A DNA stretch of 64,000 nucleotides, from NCBI GenBank assembly GCA_037576215.1, contig JBANDB010000003.1, forward strand, positions 5,332,001-5,396,000, read 5' to 3'. The translations under genes were made by a program, and so were the position numbers. Origin of the DNA: Armillaria gallica. Its lineage: Eukaryota > Basidiomycota > Agaricomycetes > Agaricales > Physalacriaceae. Shown here one piece after another: positions 1-11,689 of the stretch (within the stretch, counting starts at the first letter, position 1; every line of letters begins with the position of its first letter). The notes under the pieces were generated by a model that saw only the letters and a program-made list of their open reading frames with translations, made no database searches and was not told the origin of the DNA.

Positions 1-1164
1 CTGATGAGGCACTTGGCACAAGTGGGGTGGCCATTGTCGGATTCAACTGGCAGGAGACATCAGCGCCCACCATGGCAGCGGCCGCACTTCTTATCCGCTG
101 GCTGTTTCACAGAAGTTTAGTTGCATAAACCTAAAGAAAAGGAAATGCATACTTTGAGGAGGCCTTTCTCCTCCATCTCCACCATGTGAGCACACATGGC
201 AGGCTGGGTTTTACCCTGCCTCAGCCACTGGTTGAGGTGGACTGGCCATCTGGTGCAGGTATAACCTACCCACAGAACCCAATCAGCAGTGAGCGCATGA
301 GTAAAAAGAAAAACCTCACCTTTAGTTTTTAGGGCAGAATCTGACACTTCTCCACTGTTGAGCTGATCTACCTGCTCCTGCTCCTTGTCGGTGTTGCTAG
401 TTTTATCGTCTTCCCCCCTTGGCAGCCATGTTCTTCTTCACCTCGATTTTCTCTTCGCTTGCCTCCACCTTTTTCTCCTCCTCTTCTTCCTCCTCTCCTT
501 CTCCAGATGCAACCTGCCACTCCTCGCCTACCTCCTCTCTGCTATGCTCGCCCTCTGGCGCAGGCGGGTCTATATCCATTGGGGTGGTAGGTGGCTGAGC
601 CACTCCGTAGCCCACATCGTTGTTGTTGTTGCCCTCCTCGTCACTTGGGCCAGTATCTGTATCTGAAGACACAGGGTCACTAGTGGCTAACCAAACTAGA
701 TGAAGACATTTCAGCTCTGTTTTCACAAGGGCCCAGAAAAATAAAAACTTACATTTGCCTACAATATTTGATAAGTCCTGCCAGAAGGTGGGACTGTGGA
801 CTGTGTTCTCTCGAATACTGGGGTGACAGAACCACTGAACGAAAGAGTGGATCCACGTGAAGACGGTTGTCTGTTGTCTTTGCAGAATGGAGGCATCCAT
901 GCCTGTCACCCTGGAAAGCCGAGCTGTTTTATCCTACAGGAGTGTCAGATGTGGAGCGCACGCTGAGCAGTTGGGACTTACACAGAACCAGATGGACTTC
1001 ATCATCCACCAGATATGAGCAGGGGTCCACGCGTCTTTGGTGTGCTGAATAGGGTCAGCAAGAATGGAATTGTACAAAGAGCAGGCATGCGCTTCAGTCC
1101 AGTTGGATGGCACCCCCTGGCCACAGCGGAATGTGAAGTTGGTGAAGTTTGGTGGAGTGGACAT
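1..1164 (-). pseudogene. Five-exon fungal gene remnant with cysteine cluster (5' end at 1164, runs off the window)
   Basis: The start codon is at 1164. Reading with GT-AG introns at 981-934 (48 nt), 752-687 (66 nt), 319-266 (54 nt) and 152-102 (51 nt) keeps phase throughout, which supports a real spliced gene. Exon 1 begins MSTPPNFTNF. Exon 3 is acidic (runs of Glu and Asn). Exon 5 opens a cysteine cluster: CGRC, then a Cys, then CAKC, like the zinc-binding clusters of many Agaricomycete proteins of unknown function. Two lesions are visible: a run of six C on the plus strand at 413-418, where one base too many shifts the frame, and an in-frame TGA at 62-60 inside the Cys cluster. The 3' part lies outside the window. 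I do not recognise a specific function; a DNA-binding or transposon-associated role is only a guess from the cluster. Confidence 0.6.
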
Positions 1165-1212
1165 GTTGAGAAGAGGATGGGTTTAGAAAGCTGAGAGGTG
1201 CAGATGTGCAGC

Positions 1213-3190
1213 CTACGCCACTGAAATTTTATATGGGCATGCTGGCACTATCCCTTTACAGGTGTCACTTGAAAAATTTCTATACTTCCACCTTAAATTT
1301 TCCTCGAAATGTTCTGGGAATGTGCCTACATTGTCATCTGCTACTTCCCTGCTAAGCAGAATTGACTCTTCGCTTCTCGCAACATTCCACCATGCTGATG
1401 TTCCATTCTGCAAGTTGTAATACGCATGCTTCTTGATCTTCTGGAACACCGATGGACCCCAGCCCTGACTGTTCTGGTTTCCCCTGGCCAATCATACTTC
1501 ACCCAGTTAGGTGATTCACACAACATTTTCCCAGGTGCCTCAGGTCCGCCTTGAACACCGAGGCCACCACTATCTTCTCTCTTACTAATCCTGACAGGGT
1601 TTTCTCATTCGGATCTGATGGCTGCGCATGACATATGATCATGTGGTTACAAGCAGACCAGTCCCCGATCCCTAAGCTGCTAGGATCTGCCACATGCAGC
1701 AGCAGATCCGCTGAACGAAGGCTGCCTACCAGCCATTACATGTAAGTCATCACAGTGCCCAACAAATAGGGTCCGCGCTTCAACTCCTCTCGCAACTTGA
1801 GCTTTGCAAAAAGGTTCTTAGCTCACTATTGCATTTCTTTCATTAAAGACCCTATGTGTCTACAATTGGCTATTCCTGGGGATATCCTAACTCCCCTAGC
1901 TCTGGACTATAAAAATCATGCCCCGCTTGCAAATCTGCAGTGGATATGCCTTCTTCCTCTCCTTCATAGTCGCTCTCCCACTCGTCTGCCATTCTGCCAT
2001 TAGGATGCACCTCTCAGTTGGATACGATAGATCCATTGGAGGTGACCTTCAGTACAGGCATAAGCACTGCGCTGTACATGCCCTCTGGCCCAAGCTCACC
2101 CACCTCCACCTCATATGCCTGCTCGAAGGCCCGCGTCTTCCTGTAGTTATTGATGTCATGGATCCTCACATACTCAGCGCACATAAAGGGCATCATCCGC
2201 CCAAACCAGTTGGGGTCCAAGAACAACATGACTTGTTTGATTAAAGCATTGTTAGCAGTATTGACGCTGTATGACTCGTATATCATAATATCCATGTGCC
2301 TCATATGAGAACGGCAGGCTTCATAAACCTGCTAGGACTTCATGAGCAGGTGTGACTCTGTGCGGGGGAAGACGGGTAGAAACCCACATTGTGTGCAAGA
2401 AACTCCTTGATCCAGCGCAGTAAATATTGCCCTACAAGCTTGGTGGGGTAATGAGCTGATAGGATAGGATTGGGGGCAGATCCAATGGAGGTCCACAAGT
2501 TGTTTATTATGGACCGCATAAATGTGTTAGCCTGTCGCCCATCACCAGCATCCGTAATTTTGCATAGGCACACGAGAGCGGCTTGTATGCTGGTCAGGTC
2601 GACTGTCTGAGCTGGAACAGGCTGGGTTGGGTAGTCTATTGCACCTCCCATCTTGACCATCACTGGCTTTTATTTGGGTGCTACCCTTTTCTGGTTTGAT
2701 TATCCAATGACAGTGTGAGCGGGGATGCTCACAATGTTTCTTTCCCCCAGTTGTGCTGCACCACATTTATGTGTGCACAAAATTTTAGCTTTCTCCTTGA
2801 TACAGCGACTAGGTGCTATGCTACAACCACCGTCACTCGCTGCTCCTCCAGTTGCACTTTCCTACCATTCAAAGATGAAATTCCTGCAGAATCTGCCTGA
2901 GCAACTGCCCATCTGCTTTGTGTCTGCCTGGCCATATGCTATCCGCCACAAAACCACCTCATTTCATGAGAATTTGACTAGCCTAGGCTCCAGGAGCTGA
3001 CAGCTATCAACCTGAAGCACCTGTGCCAGCGGATGGTAGAAGGATCATCCTTGAAAGAGTGGACAAATTGGCTGACAGTGGATAGCCATATATGGCTATT
3101 CTCGAACCAGACTGGATGAGGAAGGTGTTGCAGAGTGTGCTCAATGATGCTGGAGTAGCTCGCGCAACTGATTTCAGCATGACAGCTCAT
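1213..3190 (-). pseudogene. Decayed multi-exon fungal gene or genes of unknown function
   Basis: Several minus-strand open stretches look coding rather than random: 3190-2978, 2663-2340, 2304-2014, 1693-1499 and 1491-1213. They contain Trp-, Tyr- and Phe-rich segments such as FLDPNWFGRMMPF followed by CAEYVRI and ELGPEGMYSAVL. The last two segments join only through frameshifts near 1530-1480. This composition resembles the large families of hypothetical proteins seen next to transposons in mushroom genomes, but I cannot name the family. Exon borders were not resolved, and it may be one gene or two. The stretch ends just upstream of the five-exon gene on the same strand. Confidence 0.35.
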
Positions 3191-3612
3191 GTCAAATACC
3201 AGCTTTGAAGGTAAATTCAGGGCTATCAGAGCGGGCAGGTGTGGAAGTGGGGGCTGGATTCGGATCTGCTACTATATAAGCATGCATAATGTACTTAGAA
3301 AGACAGTTAATCTCACTTGCTCATAGCACACTAAAGGAATAAATTCTGCTACTCTCCTAAGTATATCTAGCCACCTCTGAGCCTAGCATTGCAAGCAGAT
3401 TGCAAGGAATTCCCCTTTTCTCTCACTATCTTCACACAACCACTCTCAGTTCAGCATCCTAAGCGGACGCTTGGACTACTTCTTTCTATCAAATCTGCAG
3501 ATGGAGCAGATTCTATCGGATCCCTTCAGAGTGGGTGGTAACTCTCCTTGCATATACAAAAGATCTTGCAGATGCAGACATGACTTTCTCTTACTAGAGA
3601 GTTTGCTAGCCT
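3191..3612. other. No gene seen; possible promoter or LTR-like stretch
   Basis: No credible reading frame. A TATA-like word (CTATATAAG) lies near 3272-3280, followed by pyrimidine-rich sequence, as in a fungal promoter or an old LTR. No matching second LTR was found. Confidence 0.25.
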
Positions 3613-3614
3613 TA

Positions 3615-3765
3615 CAGTGGTCTGAACCTGAACTGAACTCATGAGTTCAGGTCCAGCACAGCCACCTGGGTCCAGGTTCTAGATTCAACCTGTTTGAAAA
3701 TTCTGGACCCAGTTTGGACCTGGTCTGAATCTCATGAACCTCGAAATAATTCATGATTATCTAAG
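3615..3765. repeat. hAT-type subterminal repeat cluster (left)
   Basis: Short words such as GAACCTGAACTGAAC, GAGTTCAGGT, CTGGGTCCAGG and TTTGGACCTGG recur in both orientations here. Similar words recur at 11505-11655, beyond the hAT transposase remnant. Clusters of short inverted subterminal repeats are typical of hAT ends. The two clusters may be the two ends of one hAT element that was later invaded, but I could not match precise terminal inverted repeats or an 8-bp target duplication. Confidence 0.35.
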
Positions 3766-3880
3766 TAAAAGTTTAGATAAAGAAAGTTATATTATTAAAA
3801 AAATTTGATTGCTATTTAACATATAGAGCTGAGAGCAACAGTGGATGTGACTGTATAGTTAAATGAGATAAGGTTTAAGC

Positions 3881-4208
3881 TAGAGATCTTCATGAGTGTC
3901 ACTTGCAGACACTCACATTTTTTTGTTATTTAAAGAACTCATGATTGAAATATGCAAAAAAGACAAAAAACTAACCAATCTCCACTGTTTTTTGAGCTCT
4001 ATTCAATGGTAACTGGGGTTTTATATTTATATGACATTTATAAATCCTTAATGTGCTTGAAATATAAAACCCCAGTTACCATTGAATAGAGCTCAAAAAA
4101 TAATGGAGATTGGTTATTTTTTTTGTCTTTTTTGCATATTTTAATCATGAGTTTTTTAAATAACAAAAAAACATGAGTGTCTGCAAGTGACACTCATGAA
4201 GATCTCTA
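3881..4208. mobile_element. Palindromic hAT-type MITE (foldback), 328 bp, with 8-bp target duplication
   Basis: Two arms of about 148 bp (3881-4028 and 4060-4208) are near-perfect inverted repeats around a 31-bp loop. The terminal inverted repeat begins TAGAGATCTTCATGAGTGTC. It is flanked by a perfect 8-bp direct repeat GTTTAAGC at 3873-3880 and 4209-4216, the duplication length typical of the hAT superfamily. There is no coding capacity. It is a non-autonomous element that must rely on a transposase supplied elsewhere. The arms differ at only a few positions, so the insertion is comparatively recent relative to the decayed surroundings. Confidence 0.9.
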
Positions 4209-4344
4209 GTTTAAGCCACCAGCATATGAAGGTCTGATTATGTCTCACCTAGCAATCTGAGCAAATCAAAATCAAGTACACCTCACACTGTCAGCAAACC
4301 AGCTATGGGTCAAGAGGTTGATGAAAGCCTAATCCTTCCAAACA

Positions 4345-4737
4345 ATGCCAAGCATCATAAGCAAGTTGCATCAAAGCTTACTGACACAAATAATGATGCT
4401 GCTGATGCTTAAAGTATCAAGATATTTTTTGGTCTTGATGCCAAAGCCAATTCCAAAGGTATTTTCTAGAATGAATGGAGAGTTTGTATTTGTAAATGAA
4501 TATTCAACAGTTGAAGATTGCACAGACATACCTAAGGATAGCAACAAGCCAGATGGAGAAGCCATTAACCCTGACAGCACCCTGAAAACTGTTGACCAGA
4601 TTGCATGGGAATACTCCCCAATATCGTCACCAGTCTCTGAAAGGCATAGTGGATTCAAGCAAAATTTCCAAGATGTTGAGTCTGATGAGACCAGTGCTAT
4701 AAAGAAGCCAAAGACAGTTGTGGGTTTTATCTTGTAA
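4345..4737 (+). CDS. Hypothetical 130-codon ORF of doubtful status
   Basis: This is an uninterrupted plus-strand frame from ATG to TAA with a Ser/Pro/Asp-rich C-terminal half (for example SPISSPVSERHSG). It lies between the MITE and the first R1 repeat, in the hAT mosaic. No domain is recognised. It could be a leader or N-terminal exon of a decayed transposon gene, or chance. Confidence 0.2.
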   Translation: MPSIISKLHQSLLTQIMMLLMLKVSRYFLVLMPKPIPKVFSRMNGEFVFVNEYSTVEDCTDIPKDSNKPDGEAINPDSTLKTVDQIAWEYSPISSPVSERHSGFKQNFQDVESDETSAIKKPKTVVGFIL

Positions 4738-4749
4738 TCGAACTCACTA

Positions 4750-6440
4750 GTGTCACACTCGCAGTGTGTCTAAGGATGTAATTTTGCAAATTACCATACC
4801 TTACATGACAGCAATGCGAAAGCATAACAAGCAAGCTGGCAGTGCAAGTGGCACATGAAGAAGCAAGGTCACAGAGGAAGAAAGCTCTATGATAGAAAAA
4901 GAAGCAGTGGAATTAAAATATAAGGACCTCATTGTGCACTGTACCTTATGGGTGGGCATGGCCATAAGGCTGAAAAGCAAGCTCGCTTGTGAAGCAATCC
5001 ATCTTGCAGTAGAGATTTGAGCCTTAGTGGGATGCGCTTGTACATAGGCCAAGACTAATTTAGATAACTACACATCTGTAATCTATGACACATAGTCCCT
5101 GGAGATCTGGAGAAACGATATCACACACGAGGGTAGTCAAGAGAACCCCAGGCATAGTCTAGAAACAGACTTTGGCTGGTAGAAATAGCGAGTGGGCTTG
5201 AAACCCAAAGCATTCCTTGATTACCAAGTCTAGAATATGACACTGTCACCTTTGGAGCAGACCCAAAAGCCAAGTACGAAGCATGATCAGTGATCGAGGA
5301 TTAAGCAGCTATTGAGTACAAGTTCATGAGCTACTCTGCTGCTAAGGTGAGTGATGTCGACATCACTTAGCCTTTTGAGGATACTAAAAGGAGGACCAAG
5401 CGGCATCCTGCTAAGAGTGTCATGCCAGTTTAGACGAAGAATTATCGGCCAACAAAGAATTAACTTACTAAAGCACTGTTTGTAATAATCAACTGCCTGT
5501 AGTATAAGTAGAGCAGATTTTCATGTATTAAGGCAAGCTATCTACCCCCCATGTATAGTAATACAGTCTCAGTTTGGATCTGGACTTGTTGTGATACATA
5601 AGAGTTAGTAACTTTGAGTCTTAGCTATAACACAGGTTTAGTGAGCTCACAGAGAAATAGAACAAGAGAAACATTTTGGATAAAAACTTTGGTTTACTTG
5701 AGATAAGAGAGAGATTTGGAAGCAGTGATGCTGTGCCTGGCTTGAGAGTTTACTGGATATCATCTGAGAGAAAGCTCTGTTCCTTTCTGTGTAGGTCTTG
5801 AGTTGTTTGTAAGGGAATCAGCCAGCTTGGGCTGTTCTAGCAGTTATACAAAGTGTGACAGATGTGTGCAGTTGGACCTCATTGCACCATTGTTAGGGTG
5901 AGCGCACTGTGTGTGAGGACTTGCAGGGATGGTTTTTGAGAGTATTTGTGACTTGATTGAAAGTGCCGAGGGCCTCTAATTGTGACAAGTTTGGGAGTCA
6001 GGTTTAGCCACTAAGAGAAAGGCAGTGTCACATGCAGATCAGATTTAGTGACAAGTTGTACTTAGCGAGCTCACTAACTGAACTTGGTCATTTTGTAGAT
6101 CTGCATATCCATGGGTTTTTGCCATTGAAATATACTTTGCCTTGAGGATTGCATAGTTCACTATACTCTCTTGTAAAAAAACTTTGAGGAAATAGAGAAT
6201 TTGAGAACAGCTTGGGAATTATACGCTGCTATGTGCTTTGTTATAGCGAGCTTGCTGAGATACATTGAAATACTGTTAGTGCACAACTGGAATTAAATTC
6301 CTTGCTCCCCTCCACACTTAAGGAGATTGTGTGTGTGTGTGTTTAGTGGGGTTGAGTATAGGTTTAGTGTGTTTCATGCTAGGCCATGCTTAGTTTCATG
6401 AGTGCCCATTACCAGCCTTGTCACCGGTTATACTAATCAT
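4750..6440 (+). repeat. Dispersed repeat R1, copy A (about 1.7 kb)
   Basis: This copy aligns by eye with 7467-9030 in the same orientation and, for its last 0.8 kb, with the reverse complement of 16272-17099. The first half matches a region that is open for 115 codons in copy B (7532-7879) but is broken by stops here. The second half is non-coding and ends near CCAGCCTTGTCACCGG. A short (GT)n run lies at about 6330-6342. I found no terminal repeats or target duplication, so the class of element is unknown. Confidence 0.65.
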
Positions 6441-6589
6441 GTGTTAATCAGCTCACCCTTATGAATGCAGACTTAAAAGAGACTCCAAGGACTGAGGAAG
6501 ATCGTGGCCTGAAGCCAGGACTCAGTGATGCAGACAACAAATCAGAGATGGAGGAGGGAGAGAAATGACACTGGAAGGTGAAAGCAAAG

Positions 6590-7370
6590 AACAGTGATAA
6601 GATAGCACAGATCTGGATGACCCACAGATATCCAAACAGATATCTGAAAAAAATACCTGTGGATGTGGCTGTGCCCAGATATCTGGATCTGTGGCATCCG
6701 GATCTGCCAGATGCAGATATGGCTTGAGCAACTCAGTATATCTGCGGATGTTTTTTTTACATCTGCAGTTGTATCATTCTCCACTGGTGAAATAGGCATC
6801 CTAGTGTTTTTGAGGTCAAGGAATCCAAATCTGCTGTCTGATCAGTGATCGGAGGTCATCCGGATCTGTGGTAAGCAAACAAAGAATTTCTTGATTTTCT
6901 ATTCAAACTTCCTTTATGATTTATAACTGTTATTTGGATGGCGAAATTAATGTGGTAGAGTTGTCCTAGTGTTTTTGAGGTCAGGGTTTTCGAATCCACC
7001 ATCCGATTTTAAATCGGAGATGATCCTGGCCCATGGGTAGTGATCAAAGACTTGAATGATATTATAAATACTGTATTTCTTCTGTATTTTCTGTCCCCTA
7101 ATTTTAGCACCATCCAGTACTCAAACATAGCATTTAGGTACCTCTCATAGTGTAGAATTAGCCTTCCAAATCCCAGAATAAACGAGCCAATACTGGTCAA
7201 CATATGTGAAAATCGGTTTTTTTAGTTAAAATAGGCAGATATCTACAGTGCAAATGTCCTGGATATGGATATCTGTGCACAGCCACACCTGCAGATGCAG
7301 ATATGACCTCTTAGGTACCCTGATATCTGCAGGACAGATCTGGATCCATCTGCAGATGCATTCATGCTAT
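6590..7370. mobile_element. Non-autonomous hAT-like element with GATATCTG subterminal repeats
   Basis: Both ends carry many short words of the type CAGATATCTG, GGATATGGATATCTG and CTGCAGATGCAGATATG in both orientations (about 6600-6750 and 7230-7365). Inside are two related units at about 6800-6880 and 6965-7045 sharing TTTTTGAGGTC followed by an imperfect GATC-rich hairpin. No reading frame of note exists. Dense inverted subterminal words suggest a hAT or similar DNA transposon. Ends and target duplication were not resolved. Confidence 0.4.
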
Positions 7371-7466
7371 GCCTTAAGCAGTGAGGTACATACTCATTAC
7401 TGCCATAACATTCTACTAATCATGTTCTAGACTGCAACAAAATGCATGTGGAATGCCAAGACTGTG

Positions 7467-9030
7467 GTGTCATGCCTGCAGTGTGTCTAAGGGTGTAATT
7501 TTGCAAAAATGTCATACCTTATACATTAACAATGCAGAGACATTATGAGCAGGCTAACAGTGCAAGTGGCATGCAAAAAAGCAAGGTCACAAAGGTAGAG
7601 AGCTCTATGATAGAAAAAAAAGCAGCAGAATTAAAACATAAAGACTTCATCATTGCACTGTACTTTACAGGCATGCACAACAACAAGGCCGAAGGGCAAG
7701 ATACCTTGCTAAACCATTTGTTTGCAATAGAGAATTCAACTTCAGTGAGATGGGCTTATACACAGGCCAAGGCTAATTTAGATAACAACATGTCTGTAAT
7801 CTATGATGCGTGGTCCCTAGAGATCCAGAAAAACAATAACATGCATGGGGTAATCAAGAGAACCCTGGGCATGGCCTAGAAACTGACTTTGGCCAATGGA
7901 AATAGTGAGCAGGCTTGAAATCTGAAGCATTTCTTGGTTACCAGGTCTAGAATATGACACTGTCACCTTTGGAGGAGACCTGAAAGCCAAATATGAAGTA
8001 TGACCAGTGATCAAAGATTAAATAGCTATTTAGTGCATGCTAGTGAGCTACTCTGCTGCTAGGGCAAGTGACATAGACATCACTTAGCTCTTTGAGAATA
8101 CTAAAAGGAGGAGCAAGTGGCGCTCTGCCAGGAGTGCTGTGCCAGCGTGGACAAGGGATTATTGGCTAACAACAAATAACTAGCTAAAGAACTATTTGTA
8201 ACAATCAATCTCCTATAGTATAAGTAGAGTAGAGTTTCAAGTAATAAGGCAAGCTATTTACCCCCCAAGTATAGTAATAAAGATTCAGTTTGGATCTGGA
8301 CTTGTTGCAACATGTAAGAGTTAGTACCTTCAAGTCTTGGCTAGAATGCAAGTTTAGCAAGCTCACAGAGAAATAGAACAAGAGAAACATTTTGAATAAA
8401 AACTTTGGTTTAACTTGAGATAAGAAAGAGATTTGGAGGCAGTGATGCTGCACCCAACTTGAGAGTTTGCTGGATTACATCTGAGAGAGAGCTCTGTTCC
8501 TTTTCTGGTTCAGTGTAAGAGAGAGATTGTGTTGTGCTGACCTCTGTGTAGGTCTTGAGTTGTTTGCAAGAGAATCAGCCAGATTGAGCTGTTCTAGCAG
8601 TTGCATGAAGTGTGATAGGTGTGTGCAGTTGGACCTCGCAGCACTATTGTTAGGGTGAGTGCACTGTGTGTGAGGACTTGTGGGGATGGTTTCTGAGAAT
8701 ATTGTGGTTAAATTGGGAGTGCTGAGGGCCTCTACCATGATGAGTTTGGAAGTCAGGTTTAGCAACTAAGAGAAAGATGGTATTACATGCAGATTGGATC
8801 TAGCGGCGAGTCGTACTTAGCAAGCTCACTGACCAAACTTGATCATTTTGTGGATCTGTGTATCCATGTGTTTCAGCTATAGAAATATCCTTTGCCTTAA
8901 GGGTTGCATGGTTCACTATGCTCTTTTGTAAAAAGCTTTGAGAAAACTGAGAATTTAAAAACGGCTTGAGAAAAATATGTTATTACATGCATCATTTTAG
9001 TGAGCTCACTGAGATATATTGAGACTGTGC
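7467..9030 (+). repeat. Dispersed repeat R1, copy B
   Basis: This is a second copy of R1 in direct orientation, 2.7 kb downstream of copy A. It keeps a 115-codon open frame at 7532-7879 with no recognisable domain. It loses similarity to copy A near 9030, where sequence related to the hAT gene begins, so its end is missing. Confidence 0.65.
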
Positions 9031-9032
9031 TT

Positions 9033-11403
9033 CCAACCTGATTCACAGAAAGTGGATGGTACAGAGAAAGCTGGCCACTACTGCAAGCTGTGCATGTGAG
9101 TATCAACTATAATATGCTTACCAGTTTCTCTCAAGTTTCATTCTTTAGAAGTGATGGTGTCAGTGAGAAAGCTGCATTCTTTTCCCAGTTATCAACAATC
9201 TAATAATATTACTAGCACTGGTACCTACTACAAAAAGTATATTAAACTCTGTGAAGAGCATGGTATCAAGGCAAAAGTACAAGCACTGGACAGCTGGAGT
9301 CAAAATAAGCCATGGAAAGTCCATCATTTCTTATGAGCTTATGCACAGCCCAACCATTCTATCAGGAAACAATCAAGTATCTTTGATTTCACAGTTGTCA
9401 AGGCTTCACCACAACCACCATTTTTAAAGGCTGGTTTGGTAAAATATCTGATGGAATTTATCATTGATTTCAATCTAGTAAGTCTACTCTCTTTCACAGT
9501 GCTTATTTATTATCTATTTACACAGGCATTTTGAATCACTAAGAGAGTGTCTCTACACTATCTTGTAAAGTATCTGCGACCTAAGGTATTAAAATCTGAT
9601 GTTCCATGTCAGACAATAATAGCAGAGAATGTTGCCTGCAAGACTGAAACTCTGGATTGGATTGATACTGAAACCATCAAGGTACAGTCAATGTCTAATA
9701 AGCTGCATGAGACTGACTATTTGCTGACAGGGCATCTTCTTCCAAATATCCATCACTTATGATGGATGGTTGACATAGTGACATCGTCCTTTCTCTGTGT
9801 TCACCATCTATTATATTTGAGTTGACCCAAACAATCACACAAAGTGGACACTCAAGTCCCAGTTGCTAGAGTTCAAGCAGATGCATAGGCAACACATGGG
9901 CAAGGCTGTTGGAAAGGAATTACTCAGAGTTGTCGACAAATATAACTGGCATGATCATGTACGTTTTCTTTGCCTGCTGTCTTTAGTCCATTTTGATGTT
10001 CTCTTAGATGGGATGGTTCATCGGAGACAATGTCATGGTGAATAATGTGGCAGTTCATTACATTTGTCTCACCGTTGACCCAACTGGTCTTGACTATGAT
10101 CCTGTTGAGCAGCAGGGCAGGTAAGAGTTTTCTTGGTGCCTAGTTATTACTCATTGAATGGACTTTCAGATGCATCAACTATGCGATCCACCTCATGGGC
10201 AGTCATTTTATCATCACCTTGCAAATTCCTGCTTTAATGAAGACCAAGCAACATATACATCAGTCAAGACATGATGAAGACAAGATTGCCTTTAAAGACC
10301 TCCACCCTAACTTCACAAGCTTAGAGGTTGATGTTTCCCTTGCTATCAAAGCTGGCCCTGAGGATGCTGCTGCGAAGACTGCTGCCAAGATGGTTGATTT
10401 CAAACTAGGTGATATTGTTGGCAAGATTCTTGCCTTCATTGCACAGGTCTATAATGGCAGATTAAAGCAGGCTGCAGAGTATCTGTTATGTCTATGCAAG
10501 ACCTGTGACTGCACTAAATTTGAGCTCAAGACCTGGGTGAGAACATGTTGGGGTAGTCTGAGTAATTGCTTTGCACAGGTGCTTGAGGTTTGTCTAGTGT
10601 GTAATTTCTTTATCCATTGTTATCTTGAAGCTCATTCTATTGATGTAAGCCATTGGTATGTTTTGTATAGTTGCTGATAAGAACAAGTCTCTTCCTGCAC
10701 TATCTGATGGCAAGCGATATGCCAATTTTCAGCTGGATGATAAAGAATGGGAGATTATTTCATTAGCTCACCAAGCTTTGATGGCATGTCTTTCTATTTT
10801 TCAAATCTTACTTTGTTTTGATTATACATACAGCTCCCTGCAAATGCTCATGCTGAGAAGATACTGACTTGCCAGTGAGTATATCCTGTCATTGAGCTGC
10901 TCCAGTCTCAGTGGGAGGACCTTACTATAAACCTGAAGTTTAAATTGGTACTACCTGTGCTTAATGTTTTTCATTGTAGCCTCTACAAAGACAGACACCT
11001 GGATTGATGAAATTATTTGTAAGAATACAGTATCAGCACCATCTGAGCCTGAAAGCCCACCAGCAGAACTCAAGGAATTTATTTATGGCAAGCCAGTCAA
11101 CCATGCTCTGTGCAAGGATATCATTGGGTGGTGGGGGGTAAGTTGAGTCATCATTTGGCAGCTTATGTGTGAATGACTTTGTACCTAGATTTATCAAGAT
11201 AAGTACCCAGTTTTATCAGCTATGGTATGAGATTATCTTGCTGTCCCTGGGTCTTCTGTGCTTTCAGAGTGTGTGTTCTCATATGCAGGTCATACTGACT
11301 CTAACCCTTGCCATCACAATCTTGATGTAGAGAAGTTTGGCACTATGCAATGTCTGAAGGAAGCTTATTGTGATGGACATATCAGTGCACAGAGTGAAGC
11401 CTA
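9033..11403 (+). pseudogene. hAT-family transposase remnant (hAT1)
   Basis: A BED-like CxxC (HYCKLC) at about 9070-9095 is followed by a probable intron. The segment YLVKYLRPKVLKSDVP at about 9557-9605 and a GWFIGDN-like stretch near 10013 match the RNase H-fold part of fungal hAT transposases. An uninterrupted segment runs 10195-10677 and includes KTWVRTCWGSL. The C-terminal dimerisation region at about 11230-11403 reads LAVPGSSVLSECVFSYAGHTDS. Several frame changes coincide with plausible GT-AG introns, but others and several stops show decay. The enzyme would act as a nuclear cut-and-paste transposase on hAT termini; this copy is probably inactive. Confidence 0.75.
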
Positions 11404-11504
11404 GATGGAAATCAGGCCATGTTTTGATGATGAAAACTGAGACATAGAATAATCATGTATCAGATGTATGAATATTATGGTCTGCAACATGCAGCTTGTT
11501 TTTG

Positions 11505-11655
11505 CTGAACCCAGTTCAAACCTGGACAGAACCTGGACTGAGCATGAACCTCAGGTTCAGGTTTGAGGTTTGAGGAGAAAGGAGATGAACCTTGAGATTC
11601 AGATTTGAGGTTCAAGCAAATGTGCCCAAACCTGGACTAAACTGGATCCCAGTTA
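11505..11655. repeat. hAT-type subterminal repeat cluster (right)
   Basis: Words such as CAAACCTGGAC, GAACCTCAGGTTC, TTTGAGGTTTGAGG and AAACCTGGACTAAAC recur here, just after the hAT1 coding remnant. They resemble the cluster at 3615-3765 and probably mark the 3' end region of hAT1. Confidence 0.4.
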
Positions 11656-11689
11656 GACTATTATTGAATCTATATTTGGATTATACAGT

